Positions 53,837 through 63,006 of a stretch of 64,000 nt of DNA are shown one piece after another. The notes under the pieces were generated by a model. It saw nothing but the letters and a program-made list of their open reading frames with translations, was not told the origin of the DNA and made no database searches. This DNA comes from Candidatus Sulfopaludibacter sp. SbA3. GTDB taxonomy: Bacteria; Acidobacteriota; Terriglobia; Bryobacterales; Bryobacteraceae. Numbering within the stretch: position 1 is the stretch's first letter; each line of letters starts with the position of its first letter. The DNA lies in contig CAMDCN010000006.1 of NCBI GenBank assembly GCA_945890485.1, forward strand, positions 186,001 to 250,000. Direction: 5' to 3'. A program made the position numbers and the translations under genes.

Positions 53837-54307
53837 CTACTTCATGCCTTCGAGCGACTTCACCCCGGCCGCGGCAATCTGTCCGTCCTGTACCGACGTC
53901 ACGCCGCTTACGCCAATCGCCCCGATCATCTGCCCGTCGAAGGTCAATGGCAGTCCGCCTTCCACCGGCAATACGTCCGGCAGCTTCAGCACCGTATTCC
54001 GGCCGCCGACCACTACATCTTCGAGCGCCTTTGACGGACGCTTCATCCGGATCGCCGTCCGCGCCTTCATCTGGGCGATGTCCACGCTGCCAATTTGCGT
54101 GCCGTCCATACGCTGCAGGTAGATCAGGTTCGCCCCGTCATCCACCACTGCGATCACTACGTTCCAATTGTTCTTCTTGGCTTCCACCTCGGCTGCCGCC
54201 GCGATCGTCTTCGCCGCCGCCAACGTCAGAGCCTTCTTGTTAGCGAGTTGTGCGCCCGCGGGAATCGTCATTGCCAGCACCGCCAGTGTGATTACGAAAT
54301 TTCGCAT
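53837..54307 (-). CDS. Secreted GlcG/HbpS-like (DUF336) protein
   Basis: ATG 54307 gives a signal peptide (MRNFVITLAVLAMTIPAGAQ). The mature protein has the HbpS/GlcG pattern: LTLAAAKTIAAAAEVEAKKN, VVIAVVDDGANLIYLQRMDG, ARTAIRMKRPSKAL, DGQMIGAIGVSG and DGQIAAAGVKSL. Family members bind heme, cobalamin or small acids. It is divergent from the Rrf2 gene; a TACCGT box lies 7 bases before the ATG. Confidence 0.85.
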   Translation of the reverse strand: MRNFVITLAVLAMTIPAGAQLANKKALTLAAAKTIAAAAEVEAKKNNWNVVIAVVDDGANLIYLQRMDGTQIGSVDIAQMKARTAIRMKRPSKALEDVVVGGRNTVLKLPDVLPVEGGLPLTFDGQMIGAIGVSGVTSVQDGQIAAAGVKSLEGMK

Positions 54308-54346
54308 GGTCAATACGGTATCAGGATTCCCCGCTTGAAATTAAGG

Positions 54347-54375
54347 TGGACAAAGATGTCCGATTGAAATATCAT
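54347..54375 (+). promoter_or_regulatory. Sigma70-type promoter with operator-like repeat for the Rrf2 gene
   Basis: TGGACA (54347-54352), 17-base spacer, TATCAT (54370-54375), ending 8 bases before the Rrf2 ATG. The inverted repeat GGACA-aaga-TGTCC (54348-54361) covers the -35 and part of the spacer, a likely site for autorepression by Rrf2. Confidence 0.65.
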
Positions 54376-54383
54376 TGAGACGG

Positions 54384-54839
54384 ATGTTCTCGCACACCGT
54401 CGAATACGCACTCCGCGCTGTCGCCGCTCTCGCCGAAGATTGGGAACGCCCCCATGCCGTGCAGAAGATCGCCGAACGCACCAAGATGCCGAACGATTAT
54501 CTCGCCAAGGTGATGCAGTCGCTCTGCCGTGCGGGTGTGGTCAACGCGATTCGAGGCCGCCATGGCGGCTATCAGTTGGCGCAGGCGCCCGATCAGCTTA
54601 CGCTGCTGATGGTCATTAATGCCGTGGACCCCATCAAGCGCATCGATCGCTGTCCACTCGGCCTGCCCGGCCATGGTCCCAATCTCTGTCCGTTGCACCG
54701 CCGCCTCGACGACGCTATTCGCGAAACCGAGAACGCTTTCCGGTACACCACGCTTGCCGAACTGCTCGATAGTACGGGCCCTGTACGCCCGCTTTGCCCT
54801 GTAGATCAACCCCCGGCTTTCATCAATGTGGCTCTCTAA
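54384..54839 (+). CDS. Rrf2-family transcription regulator
   Basis: The 151-residue protein has the winged-helix Rrf2 start (MFSHTVEYALRAVAALAE), the recognition helix and wing (VNAIRGRHGGYQLAQAP), and cysteines in the cofactor loop (RCPLGLPGHGPNLCPLH), so it may bind an iron-sulfur cluster and sense redox or NO as NsrR/IscR do. I chose ATG 54384 over TTG 54375, which lies inside the -10. It overlaps the heme-protein gene by 14 bases. Confidence 0.87.
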   Translation: MFSHTVEYALRAVAALAEDWERPHAVQKIAERTKMPNDYLAKVMQSLCRAGVVNAIRGRHGGYQLAQAPDQLTLLMVINAVDPIKRIDRCPLGLPGHGPNLCPLHRRLDDAIRETENAFRYTTLAELLDSTGPVRPLCPVDQPPAFINVAL

Positions 54840-56079
54840 ACTGGCTGGCATCACGCTGCTGGGTCTCGGCGGTTCCTTCGTCGCACCGCTCGACCATCCC
54901 GCGATCAACTATCACAAAGGCCCCGAAGGTAACGCGATCACGAAGTTGAACAAACGGCTCGCCACGGGAACGGCGAAGCTCAAGTTCGATCCGCAGTTCG
55001 GCTACCTTCCGGCCGTCCTGGAGGAGCTGCGCGTCGCCCGCGAATCGCAGGTGCTGGTCTTCTCGAAAACCAGTTTTCAGGCGCCGCGGATCGCCCCGCG
55101 CACGCCGCGCGCGCTCTACTACAACGATGAAGTCTCCGTTGGCTATGTGCAGGGCGGTGATGTCGTCGAACTCGCCGTGCATGATCCCAAGCAGGGTGTG
55201 ATTTTCTATTCGCTCGATCAGGACGAAATCGGCCGTCCGCGGTTTGAACGACGCGATGCGTGTTTGCAGTGCCACGAATCGTCCGCTACTCTCGGCATTC
55301 CGGGCATCGTCGTCCGCAGCGTCTCTTCAGAACGCAGCGGCATGCCGGCCTTTCAGCACGGCACCTACGTGAGCGACCACCGCAGCAAATTTGAAGAGCG
55401 CTGGGGCGGGTGGTACGTCACTGGGGACACCGGCAAGATGAAGCATATGGGCAACTCCATCACGCGCGATCGTGATAGCGCCGAGCTGGTGCCGATCCCG
55501 AACCGCTTTGACCCCGCGCAGTACCTGACGCCCCATAGCGACGTCGTCGCGCTGCTGGTGCTCGAGCATCAGACTCACATGACGAATCTGCTGACCCGCG
55601 CGGGGTTTGAAATCCGTCATGCGATCCACCATCAAAGCGCAATGAACGAAATCTTCAATGATCCGGCTGGCTATCGCAGCGAGTCGACGCTGCGCCGCAT
55701 CCGGCAGGCGGCTGAGGAACTGGTTGACTACATGTTCTTCGTTGAAGAGACCCCGCTGCCCAATGCCGTCTCCGGCTCCTCCGGCTTTGCCGAGTCGTTC
55801 GCCAAGCAAGGCCCGCGCGACTCTCGTGGCCGTTCGCTCCGCCAGTTCGATCTCAAGACGCGGATCTTCCGTTACCCGCTCAGCTACATGGTTTATAGCG
55901 AAGCGTTCGACCAGTTGCCAGCCCCGCTTCACGCCGCCGTCGTTGAGCGGCTCCAGGCCGTTCTCAGCGGCGAGGTCACAGGGAAGCCCTATGAGCACCT
56001 GACGCCTGCGGTTCGCGCCGACATCCGCGGCATCCTCTCGGCGACCAAGCCGCAACTGTTTTCTGCCGCCGGGCGGTGA
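54826..56079 (+). CDS. Exported mono-heme cytochrome-like protein
   Basis: The 417-residue protein has a signal-like start (LAGITLLGLGGSFV) and one c-type heme motif, CLQCH, near residue 149, in an otherwise unrecognised sequence that includes many conserved-looking His/Met positions (KMKHMGNSITRDRD, LEHQTHMTNLLTR, IRHAIHHQSAMNEI). It is co-transcribed with the Rrf2 gene, so probably under redox control. Homologues seem common beside DUF1549-type cytochromes; role unknown. Confidence 0.6.
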   Translation: MWLSKLAGITLLGLGGSFVAPLDHPAINYHKGPEGNAITKLNKRLATGTAKLKFDPQFGYLPAVLEELRVARESQVLVFSKTSFQAPRIAPRTPRALYYNDEVSVGYVQGGDVVELAVHDPKQGVIFYSLDQDEIGRPRFERRDACLQCHESSATLGIPGIVVRSVSSERSGMPAFQHGTYVSDHRSKFEERWGGWYVTGDTGKMKHMGNSITRDRDSAELVPIPNRFDPAQYLTPHSDVVALLVLEHQTHMTNLLTRAGFEIRHAIHHQSAMNEIFNDPAGYRSESTLRRIRQAAEELVDYMFFVEETPLPNAVSGSSGFAESFAKQGPRDSRGRSLRQFDLKTRIFRYPLSYMVYSEAFDQLPAPLHAAVVERLQAVLSGEVTGKPYEHLTPAVRADIRGILSATKPQLFSAAGR

Positions 56080-56093
56080 TACAACAGAGGTGT

Positions 56094-59057
56094 ATGCAGC
56101 GCCTCTTGCTCGTGTCCCTGCTGGCCTTTCCGCTGGCCGGCCAGGAGCAGCTTCCCCTCGAATTTAACCGCGATATTCGTCCCATTCTTTCGGATCGCTG
56201 TTTTGCCTGCCACGGCCCGGATGCCGGGAATCGCAAAAGCTCCCTTCGGCTCGATAGCGAGGCCGAAGCCAAGCGGGCTATTGTGCCCGGCCAGCCGGAC
56301 AAGTCGCCAATCATCCAGCGGATCACTTCGACCAACAAAGTACTGCGGATGCCGCCTCAATACGCCGGGCACGACCGCCTGCCAGACCGCGACATCGCCA
56401 TTCTTCGCCAGTGGGTCGCCGCCGGAGCCCCCTGGCAGAACCATTGGGCGTTCGTGCCGCCGAAGCGCTCCGCTGTTGCCGCGAACATCGATACGTTTAT
56501 CGACGCCAAGCTCGCGAAAGAGGGTCTGAAACCGAATATCCCCGCGAGCAAGCACACCCTGTTGCGCCGGGTCACGCTCGACCTGACCGGACTGCCGCCC
56601 ACCCCAGACGAAGTGAAAGCGTTTCTGGCCGACTCTTCCCCGGATGCCTACGCAAAAGTCGTCGACCGGCTCCTGGCCAGCCCTGCGCATGCCGAGCGGC
56701 AGGCCGTCCGCTGGCTCGACTACGCCCGTTACTCCGACACGAACGGCTACCAGTCCGACGGCGTCCGCGATATGTCGCGCTGGCGCGACTGGGTGATCGA
56801 CGCTTTCGCCCGGAACCAGCCTTTTGACCAGTTCACGATCGAGCAACTCGCTGGTGACATGCTGCCGAAAGCGACTCTGGCGCAGCGCATCGCCACCGGC
56901 TTCCATCGCAACCATCGCACTTCGGCCGAAGGCGGCATCGTCGACGAAGAGTTCCGCGTGGAGTATGTCGCCGACCGGGTCGAAACGACGAGCAATGTCT
57001 GGCTCGGCCTCACGGTCGGCTGCACTCGCTGCCACGATCACAAGTACGATCCGATCAAACAGCGCGAGTTCTATCAGCTCTTCGCCTTCTTCAATAACAT
57101 TCCGGACGAGCGCGGCTTCGTCTATAACTTCGGCAACGAGAAGCCGTTCATCAAGGCCCCAACGCCGCCGCAGGAAGCTGAGATCGCCCGGCTGGCCGCA
57201 CTCCGCGATGCCGCGGCCGCCCGGTGGCAAGCCGAGGCCAAGGCATTCGACAAGGCACTCCGCAAATGGAAGGCTCCGGCTGTGGACTGGATTCCGCAGG
57301 ATGGCCTCGTCGTGAACCAATCGCTGGCCAAGTTCACGGAACCGGTGGACCTCGGTAAAGACGTTGCCAGGTTCAACCACCGCGACCCCTTCACGCTCTC
57401 GGCCTGGATCAATCCGGATCAACCGAAAGGCGCAATTGTCACTCGCGTGGACAACCATTGGGAGGGCACCGGCTACGGGCTCTATCTTGTCGATCAGAAA
57501 CTGCGGTTCCATTACACCTTTCGCTGGTCGGATTTAGGCGTCCGGGTGGAGACGAAGTCGCCGCTTAAGTTGAAGGAGTGGCAGCACGTCGCGGTGACCT
57601 ACGATGGCGGCATGTACGCCAAAGGCATCCACCTCTATGTCGATGGTGTCGAACAGCCGATGAACGTGATCTTCGACCAGAACCTTTGGCCCGTCGAGAA
57701 CAAGGTCCCCTTCCGCATCGGCGCCGGCGCCGGGCTCGGTTATCAGGGAGGCATCGATCAGGTGCGGGTTTGGAGCCGGGCGCTTACCCCGGATGAAGTC
57801 TCGACGCTGCCCTTGCGCGAGAATCTTGCTACGCTCGCTAAGCGCAAGCAGCGGTCTCCGGCGGAGCAGGCCAAGCTGAACCTGGCATTCAAGGAACAAT
57901 ACCTTCCCCCGGCGCTGGCAGCTCTTCGGGATGCGCGGCGCGAGGCGGAAGAGGTCTATGACAAGTACCTCGCGACAGTCCCCACGGTGATGGTGATGGA
58001 GGAAGGTCCGCAGAAGGACGCCTTTATCCTGAACCGGGGCGCCTATGACCAGCGCGGCGCCAAAGTGGAGCCGGCCGTGCCGTCGTTCCTGCCTGCTCTG
58101 CCCACTGGCGTGCCGGCCAATCGCCTTAGCTTGGCGCGATGGATCGTCAGCCGCGACAATCCGCTCACCGCCCGCGTCCAAGTGAATCGCCTCTGGCAGT
58201 CGTTCTTCGGTACCGGCATCGTTAAGACCGTCGACGATTTTGGCTCGCAGGGTGAATGGCCGTCGCATATGGAGCTGCTCGATTGGCTCGCCGTCGAGTT
58301 CATGGATTCCGGCTGGGATCTGCGTCACATGGAGAAGCTGATCGTGACCAGCCGGGCCTATCAGCGCGCCTCGACCATCTCCCCGGACCTGCTCAGCAAG
58401 GACCCCGACAATCGACTGCTCGCCCGCGGCCCGCGCCTCCGCCTCGCCGCGCCCTTCATTCGGGATCAAGCCTTGGCAGTCTCTGGACTGCTTGTCCCAA
58501 AGGTCGGCGGCCCCAGCGTAAAGCCTTATCAGCCCGAAGGTTTGTGGCAGGAGTTGGCCGGTGGTGCCGGCTACAAGCCGGACAAGGGGGAAGGCCTCTA
58601 TCGCCGCAGTCTATATACCTACTGGAGGCGAACAATCGCCCCGCCGAGCATGATCAACTTCGACGCGGCAACGCGTGAGGTGTGCTCGGTCCGAGAAAGC
58701 CGCACGAACACGCCGCTGCAGGCCCTGAACCTGATGAACGATGTCGCTTATCTCGAAGCGTCCCGGAAGCTGGCCGAACGGGTGCTCCGCGAGGGCGGCG
58801 CGACGGACGCTGAGCGGATGAACCATGCGGTCCTCGTGGTTCTGGGGCGGAACGCAAAGCCGGGCGAAGTGGAGACGCTCGGCAAGGCCCTGCGGCAGTT
58901 TCGAGCCCGTTACGAAACGAACCCATTGAGCGCTAAGGCGTATTTGAGTCAAGGCGATAGCGCCGTAGATCCCGCGTTTCCCACTCCGGAACTGGCCGCC
59001 TGGAGCACGATCGGAAGCCTGCTTCTCAATCTCGACGAGACCATTACGAAGGACTGA
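56094..59057 (+). CDS. PSCyt1-DUF1549-LamG-DUF1553 protein (planctomycete-type cytochrome)
   Basis: ATG 56094 after AGAGGTG gives a signal peptide (LLLVSLLAFPLAGQ). The 987 residues hold the PSCyt1 heme motif CFACH, DUF1549 (VDRLLASPAHAERQAVRWLDYARYS spread over residues 190-215, RNHRTSAEGGIVDEEFR, a second heme-like motif CTRCHDHKYDP), a LamG-type sandwich inserted around residues 430-560, and DUF1553 (ARWIVSRDNPLTARVQVNRLWQ split, RRSLYTYWRRTIAPPSM). Such proteins pair with the DUF1501 gene that follows, and may oxidise or bind polysaccharides. Confidence 0.9.
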   Translation: MQRLLLVSLLAFPLAGQEQLPLEFNRDIRPILSDRCFACHGPDAGNRKSSLRLDSEAEAKRAIVPGQPDKSPIIQRITSTNKVLRMPPQYAGHDRLPDRDIAILRQWVAAGAPWQNHWAFVPPKRSAVAANIDTFIDAKLAKEGLKPNIPASKHTLLRRVTLDLTGLPPTPDEVKAFLADSSPDAYAKVVDRLLASPAHAERQAVRWLDYARYSDTNGYQSDGVRDMSRWRDWVIDAFARNQPFDQFTIEQLAGDMLPKATLAQRIATGFHRNHRTSAEGGIVDEEFRVEYVADRVETTSNVWLGLTVGCTRCHDHKYDPIKQREFYQLFAFFNNIPDERGFVYNFGNEKPFIKAPTPPQEAEIARLAALRDAAAARWQAEAKAFDKALRKWKAPAVDWIPQDGLVVNQSLAKFTEPVDLGKDVARFNHRDPFTLSAWINPDQPKGAIVTRVDNHWEGTGYGLYLVDQKLRFHYTFRWSDLGVRVETKSPLKLKEWQHVAVTYDGGMYAKGIHLYVDGVEQPMNVIFDQNLWPVENKVPFRIGAGAGLGYQGGIDQVRVWSRALTPDEVSTLPLRENLATLAKRKQRSPAEQAKLNLAFKEQYLPPALAALRDARREAEEVYDKYLATVPTVMVMEEGPQKDAFILNRGAYDQRGAKVEPAVPSFLPALPTGVPANRLSLARWIVSRDNPLTARVQVNRLWQSFFGTGIVKTVDDFGSQGEWPSHMELLDWLAVEFMDSGWDLRHMEKLIVTSRAYQRASTISPDLLSKDPDNRLLARGPRLRLAAPFIRDQALAVSGLLVPKVGGPSVKPYQPEGLWQELAGGAGYKPDKGEGLYRRSLYTYWRRTIAPPSMINFDAATREVCSVRESRTNTPLQALNLMNDVAYLEASRKLAERVLREGGATDAERMNHAVLVVLGRNAKPGEVETLGKALRQFRARYETNPLSAKAYLSQGDSAVDPAFPTPELAAWSTIGSLLLNLDETITKD

Positions 59058-59061
59058 CCCA

Positions 59062-60435
59062 ATGACCCGCCGCCAATTTCTTGCCTCCTCCACTGCCGGT
59101 CTCGCCGCCTTCCACCATCTCGAAGGGAAGGAGGCGTATCACCACACGCCGAAGGCGAAGCGCGTCATCTACCTGTTTCAGTCCGGCGGGCCGTCCCAAC
59201 TGGAGACCTTCGACTATAAGCCGAAGCTGAAGGATATCTACAAGTCCGAGTTGCCGGATTCGATCCGCCGCGGTCAGCGATTGACAGGGATGTCTGGACA
59301 GCAGGCGAGTTTCCCGGTGGTGCCGTCGAAGTTTGGGTTCTCTCAACACGGCAAGAACGGGACCTGGGTCAGTGATCTGTTGCCGCATACGGCCAAGATC
59401 ATTGACGACCTGACAGTGGTCCGCAGCCTGCATACGGAGGCGATCAATCACGATCCAGCCGTTACGTTTTTACAGACCGGTTCGCAGATTGCGGGGCGCC
59501 CGAGCATCGGCAGTTGGGTGAGCTACGGTCTGGGTAGCGAGTCGAAGGACCTGCCTGGGTTCATTGTGCTGATTTCGCCCGGTGCGGGTGGCGGCGGTCA
59601 ACCGTTGTACGACCGGCTGTGGGGTGCCGGGTTCCTTCCGTCGCGGTATCAGGGGGTGAAGTTCCGCAGCGTGGGTTCGCCGGTGCTCTATCTGCAGGAC
59701 CCGGAAGGGTTTAGCCGGGAGGATCGCCGGGCGTATCTCGACACGCTGGCGGCGTTGAATCAGAAAAACCTCGAAGACTCGGGCGACCCGGAGATCTCGA
59801 CGCGGATCGCCCAGTACGAAATGGCGTTCGCGATGCAGGCTTCCGTGCCGGAGCTGACGGATTTGAGTAAGGAGCCGCAGAGCACGTTCGATCTCTACGG
59901 CCCCGATGCCCGGAAGCCGGGGACGTTCGGGTACAACTGCCTGATGGCCCGGCGGCTGGCCGAGCGCGGGGTCCGGTTCATCCAGCTGTATCACCGGGAT
60001 TGGGATCATCACGGGGGGCTACCCAAGGGGATGCCGACGCGTTGCCGGGAGACCGACCAGCCGGCGGCGGCCCTGGTGCAGGACCTGAAGCAGCGGGGTA
60101 TGTTGGACGATACGCTGGTTGTTTGGGGCGGGGAGTTCGGCCGGACCGTATATTGTCAGGGGCAATTGACCGATGGCGACTACGGCCGAGACCATCATCC
60201 GCGCTGTTTTTCGATGTGGATGGCGGGCGGCGGCGCCAAGCCGGGTATAGTATACGGAGAAACGGACGAGTACAGTTACAACGTCGTCAAGGATCCTGTC
60301 CATGTCCACGATTTCCAGGCCACCCTGCTGCACTTGCTGGGCCTGGATCACACCAAACTGACTTACCGCTTCCAGGGTCGTTACTTCCGGTTGACGGATG
60401 TTCATGGGAATGTTGTAAAGCCTTTGCTCGCGTAG
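59062..60435 (+). CDS. DUF1501 family Tat-exported protein
   Basis: The 457-residue protein starts with a Tat signal (TRRQFLASSTAGLAAF). It has the DUF1501/sulfatase-like core: IYLFQSGGPSQLETFDYKP, DDLTVVRSLHTEAINHDPA, FIQLYHRDWDHHGG, LVVWGGEFGRT and GRDHHPRCFSMWMAGGG. The His/Asp/Glu residues fit an alkaline-phosphatase-fold metal site. It sits 4 bases after its usual partner, the DUF1549/DUF1553 protein. Confidence 0.92.
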   Translation: MTRRQFLASSTAGLAAFHHLEGKEAYHHTPKAKRVIYLFQSGGPSQLETFDYKPKLKDIYKSELPDSIRRGQRLTGMSGQQASFPVVPSKFGFSQHGKNGTWVSDLLPHTAKIIDDLTVVRSLHTEAINHDPAVTFLQTGSQIAGRPSIGSWVSYGLGSESKDLPGFIVLISPGAGGGGQPLYDRLWGAGFLPSRYQGVKFRSVGSPVLYLQDPEGFSREDRRAYLDTLAALNQKNLEDSGDPEISTRIAQYEMAFAMQASVPELTDLSKEPQSTFDLYGPDARKPGTFGYNCLMARRLAERGVRFIQLYHRDWDHHGGLPKGMPTRCRETDQPAAALVQDLKQRGMLDDTLVVWGGEFGRTVYCQGQLTDGDYGRDHHPRCFSMWMAGGGAKPGIVYGETDEYSYNVVKDPVHVHDFQATLLHLLGLDHTKLTYRFQGRYFRLTDVHGNVVKPLLA

Positions 60436-60475
60436 TACTTTACCCTTACGTAGTACTCCCATTCGGGGTATTTTT
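60431..60475 (+). terminator. Terminator-like hairpin with overlapping direct repeat
   Basis: TACTCC-cattc-GGGGTA (60454-60470, one G-T pair) is followed by TTTTT, as in a weak intrinsic terminator after the DUF1501 gene. A 9-base direct repeat CGTAGTACT occurs at 60431-60439 and 60449-60457. The two palindromic AGTACT units can pair with each other and would break the terminator stem. Confidence 0.5.
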
Positions 60476-60483
60476 CATGGATA

Positions 60484-60501
60484 CTAGGAGGTTCATCCTA
60501 G
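60484..60501 (+). promoter_or_regulatory. Hairpin covering the ribosome binding site of the PEP-CTERM gene
   Basis: CTAGGA-ggttca-TCCTAG forms a 6-bp perfect stem. The strong SD AGGAGG (60486-60491) lies partly in its 5' arm, and the ATG is at 60506. Folding would limit translation initiation. Confidence 0.5.
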
Positions 60502-60505
60502 AACC

Positions 60506-61165
60506 ATGCGAATCCTAGTCCTATCCATTTTTGCCATCTTTGCGAGCTTCGGCTCCCTTTCCGCCGCCACACTGACCGGAGCCACGCTCTTTACGGCCGG
60601 GCCCCAAGGCAACTCGACCCTCGAAGTCTGGAATACCGTCGGTTCCGACATCCCTTTCAACCTGTACCTGCTGGATGGGGTCACTCCGCTGAATACGGGA
60701 AACGGAGCGAACGCCAGCATCAACATTCCCCTCTCTATTCCTGGGAGCTTCACTTTCATTTACCGGGCCCAGCCGGCTCTCCAGTCTCCTGGTCAGTTCG
60801 GCCTGAACCTGTTCTTCGGGGGAGAAACGAATACACCCGGGATCTCGGCGCTGGTTGGTGCGGGCAGCTCGACCTTCGCGGCGAACGGTGCTCCCCTGAC
60901 GAACCGGCTGAATGGGTTGCCAATTGCGCCGGGCGCCGGAACGCTGCTCTATACGGAAGGCGACTTCCGGATCACGTTGACGGCACTTTCGCAGGAGCGG
61001 GCCGGCGGCAACACCGTGGGTGGCTACACGAGTACGCCGGGCATCTTCGGAGGCAACGATTTCCGCGGCAATTTCACTTTGCAGGTCGAAACACCGGAGC
61101 CCGCGACGTACCTCATGTTGGGTATGGGCCTCGCCGGTTTGGCCGTTTTGCGGCGCCGGTTCTAG
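60506..61165 (+). CDS. PEP-CTERM sorted surface protein
   Basis: The 219-residue protein has a signal peptide (ILVLSIFAIFASFGSLSAA), a beta-rich body rich in Gly, Asn and Thr, and a typical PEP-CTERM tail: PEPATYLMLGMGLAGLAVL followed by RRRF. Such proteins are cut and sorted by exosortase and linked to exopolysaccharide. No exosortase gene lies in the window. Its leader holds a terminator-like element and an RBS hairpin. Confidence 0.92.
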   Translation: MRILVLSIFAIFASFGSLSAATLTGATLFTAGPQGNSTLEVWNTVGSDIPFNLYLLDGVTPLNTGNGANASINIPLSIPGSFTFIYRAQPALQSPGQFGLNLFFGGETNTPGISALVGAGSSTFAANGAPLTNRLNGLPIAPGAGTLLYTEGDFRITLTALSQERAGGNTVGGYTSTPGIFGGNDFRGNFTLQVETPEPATYLMLGMGLAGLAVLRRRF

Positions 61166-61212
61166 CCGCTGGTTTTTGGCGTGGAAGTGCGACATAATAC
61201 TAACGTCCACGC

Positions 61213-63006
61213 ATGTTAAAGTTTCTTCTTCTCCTGGCTCCCGCGGCGTTCGCGGCCGATCCCTTCACCTTCGCTGAAGCGCAGGGACTGCTGCGAACGC
61301 ATTGCCAGAAGTGTCACTCTGGAAAGGTGTCCTTGGGGGGATTTAACTTCTCCCAGTTCCCGGACGAGGCTTCGATCATTACCCGCTCGAAGATTTGGGC
61401 GAGGGCAGCAAACCTGATTCGGGAAGGCGAGATGCCGCCGCCTGGTAATCCCGCTTTGGCGCTGACGGACCGGGATCGATTCTCGACGTGGATCACCACG
61501 ACGCTTCACAAGGCCGCTTGCGCGGATGGCATTACGCCGCCGCCGTTTCCTTTGCGGCGGCTGAATCGCAATGAATATACGGCGACCGTTCGCGACCTTC
61601 TCAACATTCCGGTGAACGCTGGACGGAACCTCCCCATTGATGGCGCAGGCGGCGAGGGCTTCGATAACGCGGCAGAGACACTCTTCCTGTCGCCCATTCA
61701 CGCGGAAAAGTACTTAGAGGCGGCCAAGATCGCGCTCGACTACGCGATGAAGGATCCGAAGTCGCGCGCCGGATTCTTAACGCCGAAGCCGGACGCCCGC
61801 GCAACGCTGACGGCGTTTCTGCCGCGTGCGTTCCGTCGGCCCGTCGAACCGGCGGAGCTTGAGCGCTATATGGGATTGTTCCAGGCCGCCGAAAAACGCG
61901 GCGACAGCTACGATGACGCCATCAGCTACGCCCTGCAGGGTGCCATGCTCTCGCCTCACTTCCTGTTTCGCCTGGAAAATTCGACGCATGATTACGCGCT
62001 GGCCAGCCGGATGAGTTACTTCCTTTGGGGCGGCATGCCGGACGCGGAGCTCTTTAAGCTCGCCTCGGAAGGTAAGCTCTCCGATCCCGCCGTGCTGAGC
62101 GCGCAGGCCATCCGGATGCTCAAGGACCAGAAGTCTCGTGAGTTCGCTGAGAACTTTGTGGGGCAATGGCTCTCGATCCGCGAGTTAGGCCGCGACATCA
62201 AACCCGATCCGAAGATTGCGGGAGACTACTACGAAACCGAAGTGGAATCGGGTATCCAGTACGAGCCGGCGCTTTTCTTCCACGAAATTTTGATGCAGAA
62301 CGAGCCGCTGACATATCTGCTCGACGCACCGTACTCAGTAGTCAGCAGCAAACTGGCGCGCTATTACGGGATGGTTCCGACCGGGATCCGGCAACAGCCG
62401 GTTCGGTTCAAGCTGCCGCCGGGGTCCCATCGGGGTGGCTTGCTGGGGATGGCCGCTGTTCTGGCGGTGAGCTCCTATCCCACGCGGACCAGTCCGGTGC
62501 TACGCGGCAAATGGATTCTCGAATCGCTCCTTGGCACGCCGCCGCCTCCTCCTCCTCCGAACGTACCGGAATTGAAGGAACACGAAGGGGCTACTCCGCA
62601 GACGCTGCGCGCCCGCTTGGAACAGCACCGGGCGAATCCGGTGTGCGCCTCTTGCCATAGCCGCATTGATCCAATGGGCTTTGGCCTCGAAAACTACGAT
62701 TCGGTGGGCCGTTGGCGTGATACGGATGCCGGTCAACCGATTGATGCCTCCGGCGTTCTACCCGACGGCACGAAGTACAACGGGCCGGACGAGCTGAAGA
62801 AGGTTCTTCTCTCGAAGAAGAACCAGATTGTCCGGAATCTGACGGGAAAGATGCTCGGCTACGCCTTGGGCCGAGGTTTGACCACGGAAGACGAGTGCGC
62901 GGTCGATCAGATTGTGTCCGCCGTTGAGCGGGACGAATATAAGGCGCATACTTTAATTACGGAGATTGTCCGGAGCGTACCGTTCCGGCTGGAGACCAAA
63001 CGATGA
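61213..63006 (+). CDS. PSCyt1/DUF1587-DUF1592-DUF1588-DUF1585 protein
   Basis: The 597-residue protein has a signal peptide ([15 protein letters not shown]), an N-terminal heme motif CQKCH, the DUF1587 region ([18 protein letters not shown]), DUF1592/DUF1595 ([30 protein letters not shown]), DUF1588 ([21 protein letters not shown], split) with a second CASCH motif and [15 protein letters not shown], and DUF1585 at the end ([11 protein letters not shown]). It pairs with the DUF1552 gene, which it overlaps (ATGA). Confidence 0.92.
   Translation: MLKFLLLLAPAAFAADPFTFAEAQGLLRTHCQKCHSGKVSLGGFNFSQFPDEASIITRSKIWARAANLIREGEMPPPGNPALALTDRDRFSTWITTTLHKAACADGITPPPFPLRRLNRNEYTATVRDLLNIPVNAGRNLPIDGAGGEGFDNAAETLFLSPIHAEKYLEAAKIALDYAMKDPKSRAGFLTPKPDARATLTAFLPRAFRRPVEPAELERYMGLFQAAEKRGDSYDDAISYALQGAMLSPHFLFRLENSTHDYALASRMSYFLWGGMPDAELFKLASEGKLSDPAVLSAQAIRMLKDQKSREFAENFVGQWLSIRELGRDIKPDPKIAGDYYETEVESGIQYEPALFFHEILMQNEPLTYLLDAPYSVVSSKLARYYGMVPTGIRQQPVRFKLPPGSHRGGLLGMAAVLAVSSYPTRTSPVLRGKWILESLLGTPPPPPPPNVPELKEHEGATPQTLRARLEQHRANPVCASCHSRIDPMGFGLENYDSVGRWRDTDAGQPIDASGVLPDGTKYNGPDELKKVLLSKKNQIVRNLTGKMLGYALGRGLTTEDECAVDQIVSAVERDEYKAHTLITEIVRSVPFRLETKR

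Noticed and set aside
55989-57512. A 507-codon open frame on the minus strand
   Set aside because: Antisense to the DUF1549/DUF1553 gene and the end of the heme-protein gene, which have family motifs and signal peptides.
61195-61213. TAATAC as a leaderless -10 for the DUF1592-type gene
   Set aside because: The box ends 12 bases before the ATG and no matching -35 is found, so the case is weaker than at the other listed starts.
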